From Desulfatiglans anilini DSM 4660 (GTDB lineage Bacteria; Desulfobacterota; DSM-4660; Desulfatiglandales; Desulfatiglandaceae), in assembly GCF_000422285.1 (NCBI RefSeq), contig NZ_AULM01000011.1:1-64000 (forward strand): DNA of 64,000 nt, read 5' to 3'. A program made the position numbers and the translations under genes. Below are positions 35,094 through 43,654 of this stretch, one piece after another (position 1 is the stretch's first letter; every line of letters starts with the position of its first letter). A model generated the notes under the pieces. It ran no database searches. It was given only the letters and a program-made list of their open reading frames with translations, and had not been told where the DNA came from.

Positions 35094-36389
35094 TCAATTC
35101 CCTGCCGCCTGCTCGCGTTCTACGGCCCGGTACCCGATGTCCTTTCGGTAATAAGCGCCGTCCCAATGGATGCGCTCGATGCGTGCGTAAGCCTTGGCCT
35201 GGGCCTCGCGCACGGTTCGCCCCAGAGCGGTCACACACAGGACACGCCCTCCGGCTGTGACCACCGCATCGTTCCGGAAGGCGGTGCCGCTGTGAAAGAC
35301 CTTCACATCGTCCGGGGCCTTCTCGTCGAGCCCGCTGATGGGGTCGCCCTTGCGGTAGGAGATCGGATACCCGCCGGCCGCCATTACGACCCCCAGGGCG
35401 GCGCGTTGGTCCCACTGGATGGACGCGCCGTCCAGGCGGTTTTCCAGGGAGGCGAGGCACAGGTCCGCCAGATCGGACTGAAGGCGCATCACGATCGGCT
35501 GCGTTTCGGGATCGCCGAAGCGGCAGTTGTACTCGAGGACCTTCGGGCTTCCATCCGGGCCGATCATCAGGCCGGCATACAAAAAACCGGTGTAAGGGGT
35601 CCCTTCGAGGGCCATGCCGCGAACGGTCGGCTGGATCACCTCGCGCATAACCCGCTGGTAGACATAGTCCGAAACGACGGGAGCGGGGGAGTAGGCTCCC
35701 ATCCCCCCGGTGTTGGGTCCCTGGTCGCTGTCATCCCTTGCCTTGTGGTCCTGGCTGGTGGCGAGCGGCAGGATCGATTCGCCGCCCACCATCACCGTGA
35801 AGCTGGCCTCTTCGCCTACGAGAAATTCTTCGATCACGACCGTTTTTCCCGCATCACCGAAAGCGGCGCCGGAAAGCATTTCCTCGGCTGTACGGACAGC
35901 CTCTTCCGGGGTGTTTACGATGACGACCCCTTTCCCGGCCGCCAGGCCGTCCGCCTTGATCACCAGGGGGAGGGCGGCCTTTTCGATGAAGGACCTGGCG
36001 GCTGTGAGTTCGGTGAAGGCGCCGTAGGCGGCGGTCGGAATGTTGTGACGCGCCATGAAGTCCTTGGCGAACCGCTTCGAGCCCTCGAGGCGGGCGGCCT
36101 GTGCGCTTGGGCCGAAGCAAGCCAGCCCGCGGGCCCTGAAATGATCCGTGATACCGGCGACCAGGGGGGCCTCGGGGCCTACCAGTGTCAAGCCGATCTT
36201 TTCCCGGGCGGCGAAAGACGCCAGGGCGTCGATGTCATCCGATGGGATCGGAAGGTTTTCCATCCCCCGTTCCATGGCGGTTCCGGCATTCCCGGGGGCG
36301 ACGAAGACCTTTCGTACGGTTCCGGATTGGGCCAATTTCCAGGCCAAGGCATGTTCACGGCCACCTCCGCCGACGACCAATACGTCCAT
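35094..36389 (-). CDS. purD: Phosphoribosylamine-glycine ligase PurD
   Basis: This 431-residue ATP-grasp enzyme makes glycinamide ribonucleotide in purine synthesis. It starts DVLVVGGGGREHALAWKL, with VIKADGLAAGKGVV at the ATP site, GPNTGGMGAYSPAP and VLEYNCRFGDPETQ, all diagnostic. Length is normal. It is convergent with the radical SAM gene with a single base between stops. Confidence 0.96.
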   Translation of the reverse strand: MDVLVVGGGGREHALAWKLAQSGTVRKVFVAPGNAGTAMERGMENLPIPSDDIDALASFAAREKIGLTLVGPEAPLVAGITDHFRARGLACFGPSAQAARLEGSKRFAKDFMARHNIPTAAYGAFTELTAARSFIEKAALPLVIKADGLAAGKGVVIVNTPEEAVRTAEEMLSGAAFGDAGKTVVIEEFLVGEEASFTVMVGGESILPLATSQDHKARDDSDQGPNTGGMGAYSPAPVVSDYVYQRVMREVIQPTVRGMALEGTPYTGFLYAGLMIGPDGSPKVLEYNCRFGDPETQPIVMRLQSDLADLCLASLENRLDGASIQWDQRAALGVVMAAGGYPISYRKGDPISGLDEKAPDDVKVFHSGTAFRNDAVVTAGGRVLCVTALGRTVREAQAKAYARIERIHWDGAYYRKDIGYRAVEREQAAGN

Positions 36390-36543
36390 TTTGCTTTTCC
36401 TTTCGAACAGTTGATTGATTGACCGGGCGAGTATATCAGGATGTGCGGTGGTGTCAAGGCGCAGTTGAGCGAGATCTGTACCCGAAGTCGCAAAGGTTCA
36501 TCGATCAGAAGCCGGGCCTTCGCCGCGTGACCCTGCGGAAGAT

Positions 36544-37356
36544 TCATCTTGCCGCTGCAGGGCCTTCCCCTTGAGCATGCCTTCGAAGAAACTGGCGGAC
36601 GAATTTGAGCGTTCGAAGCAGCGCCGCTTCTTCATGCAGTTCCAGGACCCACCAGGTGCAAAGCTGGAGCCGGCTCAGTAGCGCCAGGCGACCTTCGAGG
36701 TCATCTGTTCTCGAGGGTGGCAGATGCCCCTGGCTGGTTTCCTTGTGGTAAACGTGGGCGTTCAGGAACCGCTCGGGGTGGGGGCTGACGAAGTCTTCAA
36801 TTTCAAAGATTTGGGATTTGATCGAAGGGCTCACCTGGGCATGCCCGATGTCGAGTGTGCCCCAGGCGCCTGACTTGCGGATCAGCTTTTCGTAAAGGTC
36901 AGGCCTGCTGGTCCATCCCCAGCCCAGGTTTTCAAGGCAGATCTTCACGTTCATGGCGCTGGCGATCTGAACCAGCTTGGTGAGGCGGCGGATGGTCCGG
37001 TCCCAGGATAGGTGGTGGGTGGTGTTGCGTCCAAGCCCTATATGAAGAGTCAAGAAATGGCCGTTCATTTTGGATACGATTCGGGACAAGTGTTGAAAGA
37101 GGATCATGGCGTTTTTGGCCCTTTCCTCATCGACATCACCCAGATCGGTCTTGTGAAATGCACAGTGGTAACGCACTTCCAGAGGGGCCAGCCCTTCGAT
37201 CGAGCGGAACAGCGCCGATTCTTCCGCTGGGGTTTGCGGCAGGTTTTCGGGGGTGAAGCTCCAATCGATGCCGCCGAAACCGTGTTCGAGGGCGAACGTC
37301 TTCAGGCGGGGGATATCCGCAATCAGATTGCAGCAGGCCAGTTTTGGTGAAAACAT
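36544..37356 (-). CDS. Xylose-isomerase-like TIM-barrel protein
   Basis: This 270-residue protein of the AP-endonuclease family 2/sugar isomerase superfamily has a TIM barrel with metal-ligand-like positions in LTLHIGLG, CLENLGWG, GTLDIGHAQ and NAHVYHKE. Members are sugar-phosphate isomerases, epimerases or endonucleases; which one applies cannot be told. It lies upstream of purD on the same strand, 154 bases away. Confidence 0.78.
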   Translation of the reverse strand: MFSPKLACCNLIADIPRLKTFALEHGFGGIDWSFTPENLPQTPAEESALFRSIEGLAPLEVRYHCAFHKTDLGDVDEERAKNAMILFQHLSRIVSKMNGHFLTLHIGLGRNTTHHLSWDRTIRRLTKLVQIASAMNVKICLENLGWGWTSRPDLYEKLIRKSGAWGTLDIGHAQVSPSIKSQIFEIEDFVSPHPERFLNAHVYHKETSQGHLPPSRTDDLEGRLALLSRLQLCTWWVLELHEEAALLRTLKFVRQFLRRHAQGEGPAAAR

Positions 37357-37444
37357 AGAAAAAACCTTTTGTCGATTCAGTTCGCGGCCGGGAAAAAAGC
37401 AAGAGACTGTTCGAACACGCCGCTCGGTTTCAATATCCGATCTC

Positions 37445-37461
37445 GTTTCCGGATTGGAAAC
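37445..37461 (+). repeat. Solitary GTTTCC-GGATT-GGAAAC palindrome
   Basis: This perfect 6-bp inverted repeat with a 5-bp centre is of the dispersed family, followed by CCGGGATATCCTTCCCGG at 37472-37489, another inverted pair. It lies between two minus-strand genes. Confidence 0.72.
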
Positions 37462-37563
37462 GGGGTTCTGCCGGGATATCCTTCCCGGATGGTCACGATC
37501 TAGGCAATGGATTTGGCAGCAGTCGCAGATTGGATCGACCGCCTGCCTTCTTGATCCATAATC

Positions 37564-37806
37564 CTATTCGATACATTCTGAGTCTTCCGAGGCCGCCGCT
37601 GCCGTGAGATCGGCCAGAAGCGCATCCAAGTCGAGACGGTACTTCTCCGCCATGCCTTGGATCGTTTCGAAAAGAGCCTCGCAACAGAGGCAGACGCCGG
37701 CCTTACGATCATAACGTCTGAAAACAGCCTCCGTCTCGCGATGCCTGGAGATGACATCCAGGACAACCATGTCGGAGCGGATCGGATCATGCATCGCATT
37801 CACCAT
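37564..37806 (-). CDS. DUF1858-like small protein
   Basis: This 80-residue protein matches the DUF1858 pattern: SDMVVLDVISRHRETEAVF, then a cysteine-bearing centre GVCLCCEALFET and the helical end AEKYRLDLDALLADL. DUF1858 domains occur alone or fused to hybrid-cluster and redox proteins in anaerobes. The first cysteines (CLCC) sit where the family has CVGC-type residues. The start may be 37806 or the ATG four codons in (37794). Confidence 0.75.
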   Translation of the reverse strand: MVNAMHDPIRSDMVVLDVISRHRETEAVFRRYDRKAGVCLCCEALFETIQGMAEKYRLDLDALLADLTAAAASEDSECIE

Positions 37807-37969
37807 GTATTCGTTGCCGCGGACCTGGAATTTGAGCCTCCCACCCGTGCGAGCGTTGATGTTAAGGTGACTGGACCCATACTATTAGAAGGGAGATTAC
37901 CGTTTTCAGCCCGTTATATAAAGCGCCATTCGCCTGGCAGTTCCGTTTTCCAGGGGAAATATTTTTTGC

Positions 37970-38149
37970 TCAGTTGGCCGGCGCCAACGAGCAGATTTGC
38001 TCCTCGAAGGCCGCCGGGAACCGCTCATGCGCAGCCTTCTGATCATCCTGCTCCACTGTGGCATCCTTCAGCGCAGAGTTGTTCCAAGGATTTCGCAGGT
38101 TTTCTTCAGGAGATTTTTCCTTGGCCTGTACAAAAAGGTCTCTTAACAC
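37970..38149 (-). CDS. Possible 59-residue protein, intact copy of a repeated element
   Basis: A minus-strand frame starting with GTG at 38149 (GGAAGGGG about ten bases upstream) encodes 59 residues, hydrophilic and protein-like in composition, containing KEKSPEENLRNPWNN, VEQDDQKAAHERF and AFEEQICS. A related sequence about 460 bases away is broken by a stop and a one-base deletion, which suggests this copy may have been kept as coding. I do not recognise a family, and translation is unproven. A one-base slip at its 3' end would extend it by about 25 residues. Confidence 0.35.
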   Translation of the reverse strand: MLRDLFVQAKEKSPEENLRNPWNNSALKDATVEQDDQKAAHERFPAAFEEQICSLAPAN

Positions 38150-38429
38150 GCCAACAGGGTGCCCCTTCCGGCCCGCATTTACTGAAAGGCTTGATTTTCT
38201 TGCGATTGGTCAACAAGCCCCTTCTCAGATTCGAGAAGATGCCGCGGTCGGCCATCTGGTTTCGGTTGGGCAGGAGTCGGAAGGCGGGGTTGCAGAAACT
38301 TGCCACTATCCCTAACATTAAAAATAAGCCGATTGGAAAAAGGTTTCAATGAGCGGTTTTACCTCGCGTCTAAACATGCTCAATCGGTCAATAGCCTTTT
38401 CCTTGTTTCTTGATCTCCGCATGGGGAGA

Positions 38430-38645
38430 AATGGATCTCCGGTATTCCCACCCCTGGAGCATGCCCTGCCAGGTGATGAAAACCGCTCGTGTGCACCTTC
38501 CGACCATCCTTCTCCACTGCGGTGCGCTTCCATGCAGGGTCGTTCCCGGAATTTCGCAGGTCTTCACCAGGTGATTATTCCTCAGCCTGTGAAGGACAGG
38601 GGGTTTTTCAAGGCGCCGGCATGGGAAAGCCTCTTGATTTTTCAT
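38430..38645 (-). pseudogene. Decayed second copy of the 59-residue element
   Basis: Bases 38483-38590 align with 38021-38129 at roughly three-quarters identity by manual comparison, with one single-base gap. In the frame matching the intact copy it reads EE-stop-SPGEDLRN and later loses frame before the HERF segment. It therefore looks like a degraded paralogue. Weaker similarity continues to a TTGATTTT block near 38633-38642. Confidence 0.45.
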
Positions 38646-38802
38646 TTTTGGGGACACATGGGTTTGTTTTCGGAAAACGATCGCTTATGCGCGCGCAGAT
38701 CCGGATCGACGAAAAGGAGCAGCGTTTGCTTGTAAGAGGCACGGGGACTTCCACTGACGATCGAGGGCTTGTTGATCGACGGGCAAAGGAGAGGAGACAC
38801 GC

Positions 38803-39492
38803 ATGAGGGCGGTCATTCTTTACGACAACGCGGCGGCGGTCCCTGGTGTGGAAGCGGATTGGGGCTTTGCATGTTTTCTGGAAACCGGCGGGAAAAAGAT
38901 CCTGTTCGACACCGGAGCGGATGGGCGTATTCTGATGAACAACATGCGTCTGTGTGGTGTCGAGCCCGCCGATGTGGACATGGTGTTCATATCGCACGCC
39001 CACTGGGATCACGCCGGCGGTCTGGAGCCATTCATGTCGATCCGGCGATGCCCTGTGTTTGCGCCTGCTTCGGCGCTGCATCCGAGGGCGCCACGGGATT
39101 TCTTTCCGGTCCGCGATGCGTTGTGGATCGACGGGCATCTCTGCTCGACCGGGGAACTTGCCGGGATCGAGCAAAGCCTCGTCCTCCAAGAGGATGGGTG
39201 GTTCTATGTGGTAGTCGGGTGCTCCCATCCCGGGGTGTCTCTGATCCTAGACGAGGCCTTGCGGCGAGGCCCTGTATGCGGAATCCTCGGGGGGCTGCAT
39301 GACTGCAGGGATTTCGACCGGCTGGCTGCGCTCGATTGGATTTGTGGTACGCATTGCACCTTTTATCAAGACGAGATGAGGGCGATTCTAGGTTCAAAGT
39401 TCATTCCCGGCGGGGTGGGCAGAGAGTTGATGATATCGGGGGCGCGTTGCAGGTCCGGCACCGTCTCGCCCGCGGCGGCCCCGGCGGACTGA
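38803..39492 (+). CDS. Metallo-beta-lactamase-fold hydrolase
   Basis: This 229-residue MBL-fold protein has the metal motif SHAHWDHAGG (HxHxDH), FDTGAD at the first strand, GCSHPGV with a third histidine and GGLHDCRDF near the end. The GCSHPG and GG(L/F)H segments match the subfamily annotated as 7,8-dihydropterin-6-yl-methyl-aminobenzene-5'-phosphate synthase-like, common in archaea and anaerobic bacteria. The substrate is unknown. AGGAGAGGAG precedes the ATG. Confidence 0.85.
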   Translation: MRAVILYDNAAAVPGVEADWGFACFLETGGKKILFDTGADGRILMNNMRLCGVEPADVDMVFISHAHWDHAGGLEPFMSIRRCPVFAPASALHPRAPRDFFPVRDALWIDGHLCSTGELAGIEQSLVLQEDGWFYVVVGCSHPGVSLILDEALRRGPVCGILGGLHDCRDFDRLAALDWICGTHCTFYQDEMRAILGSKFIPGGVGRELMISGARCRSGTVSPAAAPAD

Positions 39493-39533
39493 GGCAGGCA
39501 AGCAAACAGAAACGTAGAAAAAAGGAGCACTTA

Positions 39534-40559
39534 TTGTATCTCAGACGCACGTATCGCCAGGGGGCCTTCGAATATGCGATCGCAGAATCCTTCGAGGCCG
39601 GCGGGGTTTGGCAGCACCGGGAACTCTGCCACCTGGGAGAGGACCCGGGCGTGTTCATCGAGTATCCGGGAGGCAACAGCTTCTATATCAACGAAGATCT
39701 CGAGAGGGATCTCGAGCGGGCGGATGTGAGCTTTACGGCCGATGAACTCGAAAGGCTCTTCCTGCCTTTTCTGGACCCGGATATCCGGCGGGTGGTCGAT
39801 CTTTTCGACCGGGGAGGCCGCGGCTCCCGAAGCGGGCGTACGTATTCGTCCCAGGAGATGGATACGCTTCAAAAAGAGCTGCACTCGTTCGACAAACGCA
39901 GACTCCACTATCTGCGCTGCGGCCGTGTGGACATTGGCAACCTCGAGGGAAGAAGCTGGAAATTTTTGAATGTTCTGCTCGAGAAAAGCCGGGACGAGAT
40001 CGAGCATATCTTCGAGGATATGGAAAGGCAGCTGCCGGAACGCGAGATACGTGCCTATCTGTTTACGGCTCTGCATCTCCAGACCCATTTCAGCCATCTC
40101 ATCAGCCGCAATTATCCCGGAATGCTGGACCCCGAACGGGTGGATCACTTTTTCCTCGAGGACCTTTGCCGGCTCAACCGGGATGAAGGCTTCTTCCGCG
40201 GGGTGCGGCACGATGACCGAAACGTCCTCCATCCCTACCTGGCACGCTATGTCGCGCTCTATTTCGACCAGGGATGGGATCCTCACAGCGTATGGGACGA
40301 GGATATCCAGGATTTCATCAGCCGTCACCGGCTGGTCCGCTCTCAGTCCTCGAGTGCGCATGGCTTGAGCCCGGAAGAGGTAAGGGCGTGCCGGGAGCTT
40401 GAATTGGAGCCTCAGGGCTTCCGGACCATGGGCAGAGCAGAGGTGGTGCAAACTTATCGAAGGAAGGCCATTCAGGCCCATCCGGATACCGGCGGAGACC
40501 ACGAGACGTTCGTCCGGATCAAGGAGGCCTACGAATGCCTGATCCGTTTGAAACATTGA
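39534..40559 (+). CDS. Protein with C-terminal J domain
   Basis: This 341-residue protein has a C-terminal J domain in its last 50 residues: VVQTYRRKAIQAHPDTGG with the HPD tripeptide, then FVRIKEAYECL. The first 285 residues are helical, highly charged and not recognised. J domains stimulate DnaK, so this is probably a specialised co-chaperone whose N-terminal part binds a client. TTG 39534 is chosen for its ribosome site AAGGAG six bases upstream; an ATG in the previous gene would add 66 unlikely residues. Confidence 0.8.
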   Translation: MYLRRTYRQGAFEYAIAESFEAGGVWQHRELCHLGEDPGVFIEYPGGNSFYINEDLERDLERADVSFTADELERLFLPFLDPDIRRVVDLFDRGGRGSRSGRTYSSQEMDTLQKELHSFDKRRLHYLRCGRVDIGNLEGRSWKFLNVLLEKSRDEIEHIFEDMERQLPEREIRAYLFTALHLQTHFSHLISRNYPGMLDPERVDHFFLEDLCRLNRDEGFFRGVRHDDRNVLHPYLARYVALYFDQGWDPHSVWDEDIQDFISRHRLVRSQSSSAHGLSPEEVRACRELELEPQGFRTMGRAEVVQTYRRKAIQAHPDTGGDHETFVRIKEAYECLIRLKH

Positions 40560-40776
40560 TGGGTTGCCATCCGGAAATGTCATTCGAGCGTGGCCGGATG
40601 ACCGATCCGGGAAAAGGGTTTTGGCTGAAGCACCAAAAGGCGATCCTTTGTGTTGAGGCGGCTTGCTGATTTACGCAGAAAATTCGTTGCAGTTGAAGGC
40701 TGAAGCCGACAACAAGGACTAAACTCGGGATGGTAAAAAATGAATGCCCAGCGTGTAACAAAGAAAGAGCCGGAAG

Positions 40777-42165
40777 ATGAGCAGCCGCACCCATGAGAAA
40801 CAGACCGAGATCATCCTGGACAGCATCGCAGATGGGGTCTTTACCGTGGATGCCCAATGGCGGATTACCTCCTTCAACCGCAGCGCCGAAAAGGTAACGG
40901 GCATCCCCAGGGAAGAGGCCCTCGGGAGGCATTGCTGGGATGTATTCAGGGCCAGCATCTGTGAAAGCGAGTGTTCGCTGCGTCGCACCATGGAGACCGG
41001 GCGGCCGGTGCTGAACCAGACGATCTTCATCGTGAATTCCGCCGGAGATCGGATCCCGGTCAGCATCTCGACGGCCTTGCTCCGGGAGGAGGATGGACAG
41101 GTCATCGGCGGAGTGGAAAGCTTCAGAGACTTGAGCGTGGTCGAGGAACTCCGCAAGGAGCTCAAGGGCCGGCAGTCCTTTTTCGACATCATCAGCAAGA
41201 ACAAGGAGATGCAGCGCCTCTTCGGGGTGCTGGAGCAGGTCTCGGAGAGTGATGCCACGGTCCTTCTCGTGGGCGAGAGCGGAACGGGCAAGGAGTTGTT
41301 CGCCAAGGCCATCCACTCGTTGAGTTCGCGGAGAAACGGTCCGATGATCGCCCTGAATTGTGCGGCTTTGCCGGACAGCCTGCTCGAGTCGGAGTTGTTT
41401 GGTTATGAGGCCGGTGCCTTTACGGATGCGAAGAAGGATAAGCCCGGGCGGCTGGCGCTGGCAGAGGGGGGAACCCTGTTTCTGGACGAGATCGGGGATG
41501 TGTCGCCCGCCCTTCAAGTGCGCCTGCTGCGTGTCCTGCAGGAAAAAACCTATGAACCTCTTGGGGCCATCACCTCCCGCAGGGCTGATGTGCGGATCGT
41601 TGCAGCGACGAACCGGGAACTGGAGGAACTGGTGCGTGAGGGCCGGTTCCGGCAGGATCTCTATTACCGCATCAACGTGGTAAAGCTGCGTCTGCCGCCG
41701 CTGCGAAGCCGCAAAGAGGACATCCCCCTGCTGGTCGATTTCTTCATCAAGAAGTTCAACCGGCTTTCCGGCAAGGAGATCCAAGGCCTTTCGCCGGAGG
41801 TGCTGCCCATCCTGATGGCACACCATTTCCCTGGTAACATCAGAGAATTGGAGAATATCATCGAGTATGCCACCGTTGTGTGCAAGTCTGGTTTGATAGG
41901 GCTCGAGCATCTGCCGGAATATCTGTTCCCGCGCAAGTGGCGGGCTCGGGACACTGCTTCACAGAAGACCTTCGATCCGGATATGTCGCTCGAGGACATG
42001 GAGCGGAGCTTCATCCTGACGGCCCTCCGCGAGAAGAACTGGAGCCGGAAGGAGACGGCACTAAGGCTCGGCATGCATCCTTCCACCCTTTGGCGCAAAA
42101 TGAACAAGCTGAAGATCGATGCACCCCGTCAACGAGGGAAACGGGACTTCCTCAAGGTGGAGTAG
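40777..42165 (+). CDS. PAS-domain sigma-54 activator
   Basis: This 462-residue regulator has an N-terminal PAS domain (about 8-120, ILDSIADGVFTVDAQWRITS), an AAA+ domain with Walker A GESGTGKE and Walker [12 protein letters not shown], and a Fis-type helix-turn-helix (RKETALRLGMHPSTLWRKM). The sigma-54 loop reads GAFTDA rather than GAFTGA. There is no receiver domain, so the PAS domain should sense a ligand or redox state directly. It precedes the beta-oxidation genes and may control them, but I found no convincing -24/-12 site before them. Confidence 0.92.
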   Translation: MSSRTHEKQTEIILDSIADGVFTVDAQWRITSFNRSAEKVTGIPREEALGRHCWDVFRASICESECSLRRTMETGRPVLNQTIFIVNSAGDRIPVSISTALLREEDGQVIGGVESFRDLSVVEELRKELKGRQSFFDIISKNKEMQRLFGVLEQVSESDATVLLVGESGTGKELFAKAIHSLSSRRNGPMIALNCAALPDSLLESELFGYEAGAFTDAKKDKPGRLALAEGGTLFLDEIGDVSPALQVRLLRVLQEKTYEPLGAITSRRADVRIVAATNRELEELVREGRFRQDLYYRINVVKLRLPPLRSRKEDIPLLVDFFIKKFNRLSGKEIQGLSPEVLPILMAHHFPGNIRELENIIEYATVVCKSGLIGLEHLPEYLFPRKWRARDTASQKTFDPDMSLEDMERSFILTALREKNWSRKETALRLGMHPSTLWRKMNKLKIDAPRQRGKRDFLKVE

Positions 42166-42325
42166 GTTCGAAAATCCGTCTACATTTTCTGCAATCCCAT
42201 TTCGGGATGGTCTTCCTGATCAGATGATCTCTTTGATCTTTCATTAAAAATCCTCCCCTCCGCTTCTTGCGGGATGTTCGGATCTGTTTTCAGCCGGGCG
42301 CCGGCATCGTCGAGCCAGAAAAAAC

Positions 42326-42352
42326 TTGACATTCGTGAAAAAACCCTATAAG
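42326..42352 (+). promoter_or_regulatory. Putative promoter of the beta-oxidation operon
   Basis: A perfect -35 TTGACA (42326-42331) precedes TATAAG (42347-42352) with a short 15-base spacer, or TAAGGA with 17. It lies about 145 bases before the acyl-CoA dehydrogenase start in the 330-base gap after the PAS regulator gene. Confidence 0.4.
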
Positions 42353-42353
42353 G

Positions 42354-42371
42354 ATACTGACCGTTTAGTAT
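42354..42371. promoter_or_regulatory. 18-bp palindrome over the putative start site
   Basis: ATACTGACCGTTTAGTAT is an inverted repeat matching at seven of nine positions per arm. It lies directly after the putative -10 box, where a repressor would block transcription. Length and symmetry would suit a TetR-family operator, and a TetR gene ends this gene cluster, but it is not seen upstream of that gene. Confidence 0.4.
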
Positions 42372-42495
42372 TTATATTGGCCGGGGGGTGGGTGCGTTGT
42401 TTGCCCCCGTGCGGCCGGTTTTTACACCCTTTTATTCATTTCTCAGGATGCGGTTGTGCTGCCGCTGATCAAGATTCGCGTCGAAAGGAGCAGGT

Positions 42496-43644
42496 ATGAA
42501 TTTCGAACTGAGCAAGGAGCAGAAGGATATTAAAAGAGCTGCACGCGAGTTCGCAGAAGGCGAGATCCGTGAGGTGGCCAAGGAATATGACCGCCGTGAA
42601 GAGTTTCCGAAGGATCTTTGGCGGAAGGCCTGCGAGTTGGGCTTTGTGGGTGTTTACATCAAGGAGGAGCACGGGGGCGCGGATCTCGGGTTGCTGGAGT
42701 GCTGCCTGATCACCGAGGAGTTCTGGCGGGTCGATCCCGGCTGCGGTTGTGTCCTCCTGTCCTCCTTTGGCGCGGAGACCCTGCAAAACCACGGGACAAA
42801 GGAGCAGAAGGAGAAATATCTTCCTCCGATCCCTGCGGGGGAAGCCATCATGGGGACGGCGGTCACGGAGCCGGATGCGGGCAGCGATATCTTCGGTGTG
42901 AGGACGACAGCCTTCAAGGATGGTGAGGATTACCTCATCAACGGATCGAAGATTTTCATCACGAACGGCACCATCGCCGATTATCTGGCGGTTTTCTGCC
43001 TGACGGATCCGGATGCCAAAAACCGGTATGGCCGTTACTCCATGATCATGATGGAGACCGATCGCGCGGGGTTCGAGGCCTCGAAGATCAAAGGCAAGCT
43101 CGGTATCCGCGCTTCCGATACAGCCGAACTGTCCTTCAGCGATGTCCGGGTTCCGGCCGGCAATCTCATCGGGGGTAAAGAGGGGAACGGCTTCGAGCAG
43201 ATCATGGAACTCTTCAACATGAATCGTGTCGTTGCAGCCTCTCAAGGGGTGGGCGTAGGGCAGGGCGCGCTGGATCAGACCATCGCCCATGTCAAGAAGC
43301 GGCAGGCCTTCGGCAGCGCCATCGGAAAATTTCAGGCCGTCCAGTTCAAATTGGCTGAAATGGCAACCATGGTGGAGGCGGCGCGCGTGTTGACCTACCA
43401 GGCCGCCTGGCTCTTGGACAACGGCAAAACGGATCCGAAGCTCATCGCGATGGCTAAGTGGTTATCCGGCGAGACAGGCGTCCGTGTGACCGATGACGCC
43501 CTTCAGCTGCACGGCGGCTATGGCTACATCAATGAATATGACATTGAGCGCTTTTACCGGGATGCCAAGATCGTTGAAATTTACGAGGCGACCAAGGAAA
43601 TGGAGAAAAACACGATCGCCCGGCAGCTTTTGGGAAGATTTTAA
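42496..43644 (+). CDS. Acyl-CoA dehydrogenase
   Basis: This is a 382-residue flavoprotein of the short/medium-chain acyl-CoA dehydrogenase family. It contains GTAVTEPDAGSD at the flavin site, FITNGTIADYLAVF, KRQAFGSAIGKFQAVQFK and LQLHGGYGYI, and ends RFYRDAKIVEIYEATKEME, where the glutamate of IYEAT is at the usual catalytic-base position. It oxidises an acyl-CoA to the enoyl-CoA and passes electrons to ETF, which is not encoded here. It is the first gene of the acd-hbd-ech-thl run. Confidence 0.93.
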   Translation: MNFELSKEQKDIKRAAREFAEGEIREVAKEYDRREEFPKDLWRKACELGFVGVYIKEEHGGADLGLLECCLITEEFWRVDPGCGCVLLSSFGAETLQNHGTKEQKEKYLPPIPAGEAIMGTAVTEPDAGSDIFGVRTTAFKDGEDYLINGSKIFITNGTIADYLAVFCLTDPDAKNRYGRYSMIMMETDRAGFEASKIKGKLGIRASDTAELSFSDVRVPAGNLIGGKEGNGFEQIMELFNMNRVVAASQGVGVGQGALDQTIAHVKKRQAFGSAIGKFQAVQFKLAEMATMVEAARVLTYQAAWLLDNGKTDPKLIAMAKWLSGETGVRVTDDALQLHGGYGYINEYDIERFYRDAKIVEIYEATKEMEKNTIARQLLGRF

Positions 43645-43654
43645 GGAGGGGACA

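Larger units (their letters stand above)
37807..38802. other. One-kilobase gap with duplicated element
   Basis: Between the DUF1858-like gene and the MBL-fold gene there is no strongly supported gene. Two related blocks of about 200 bases lie at about 37970-38200 and 38430-38645 and are listed separately. Several plus-strand open frames here look like noncoding shadow. The last 50 bases hold the ribosome site AAGGAGAGGAG for the next gene. Confidence 0.5.

Noticed and set aside
37657-38352. Plus-strand frame of 231 codons in the one-kilobase gap
   Set aside because: Its first part is antisense to the DUF1858-like gene and there is no ribosome site. The better coding signal in this gap is on the minus strand.
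42376-42396. Possible sigma-54 promoter (TTGGCC...TGCG) before the acyl-CoA dehydrogenase gene
   Set aside because: The GG to GC spacing does not give the required 10 bases, so it does not fit a -24/-12 site.
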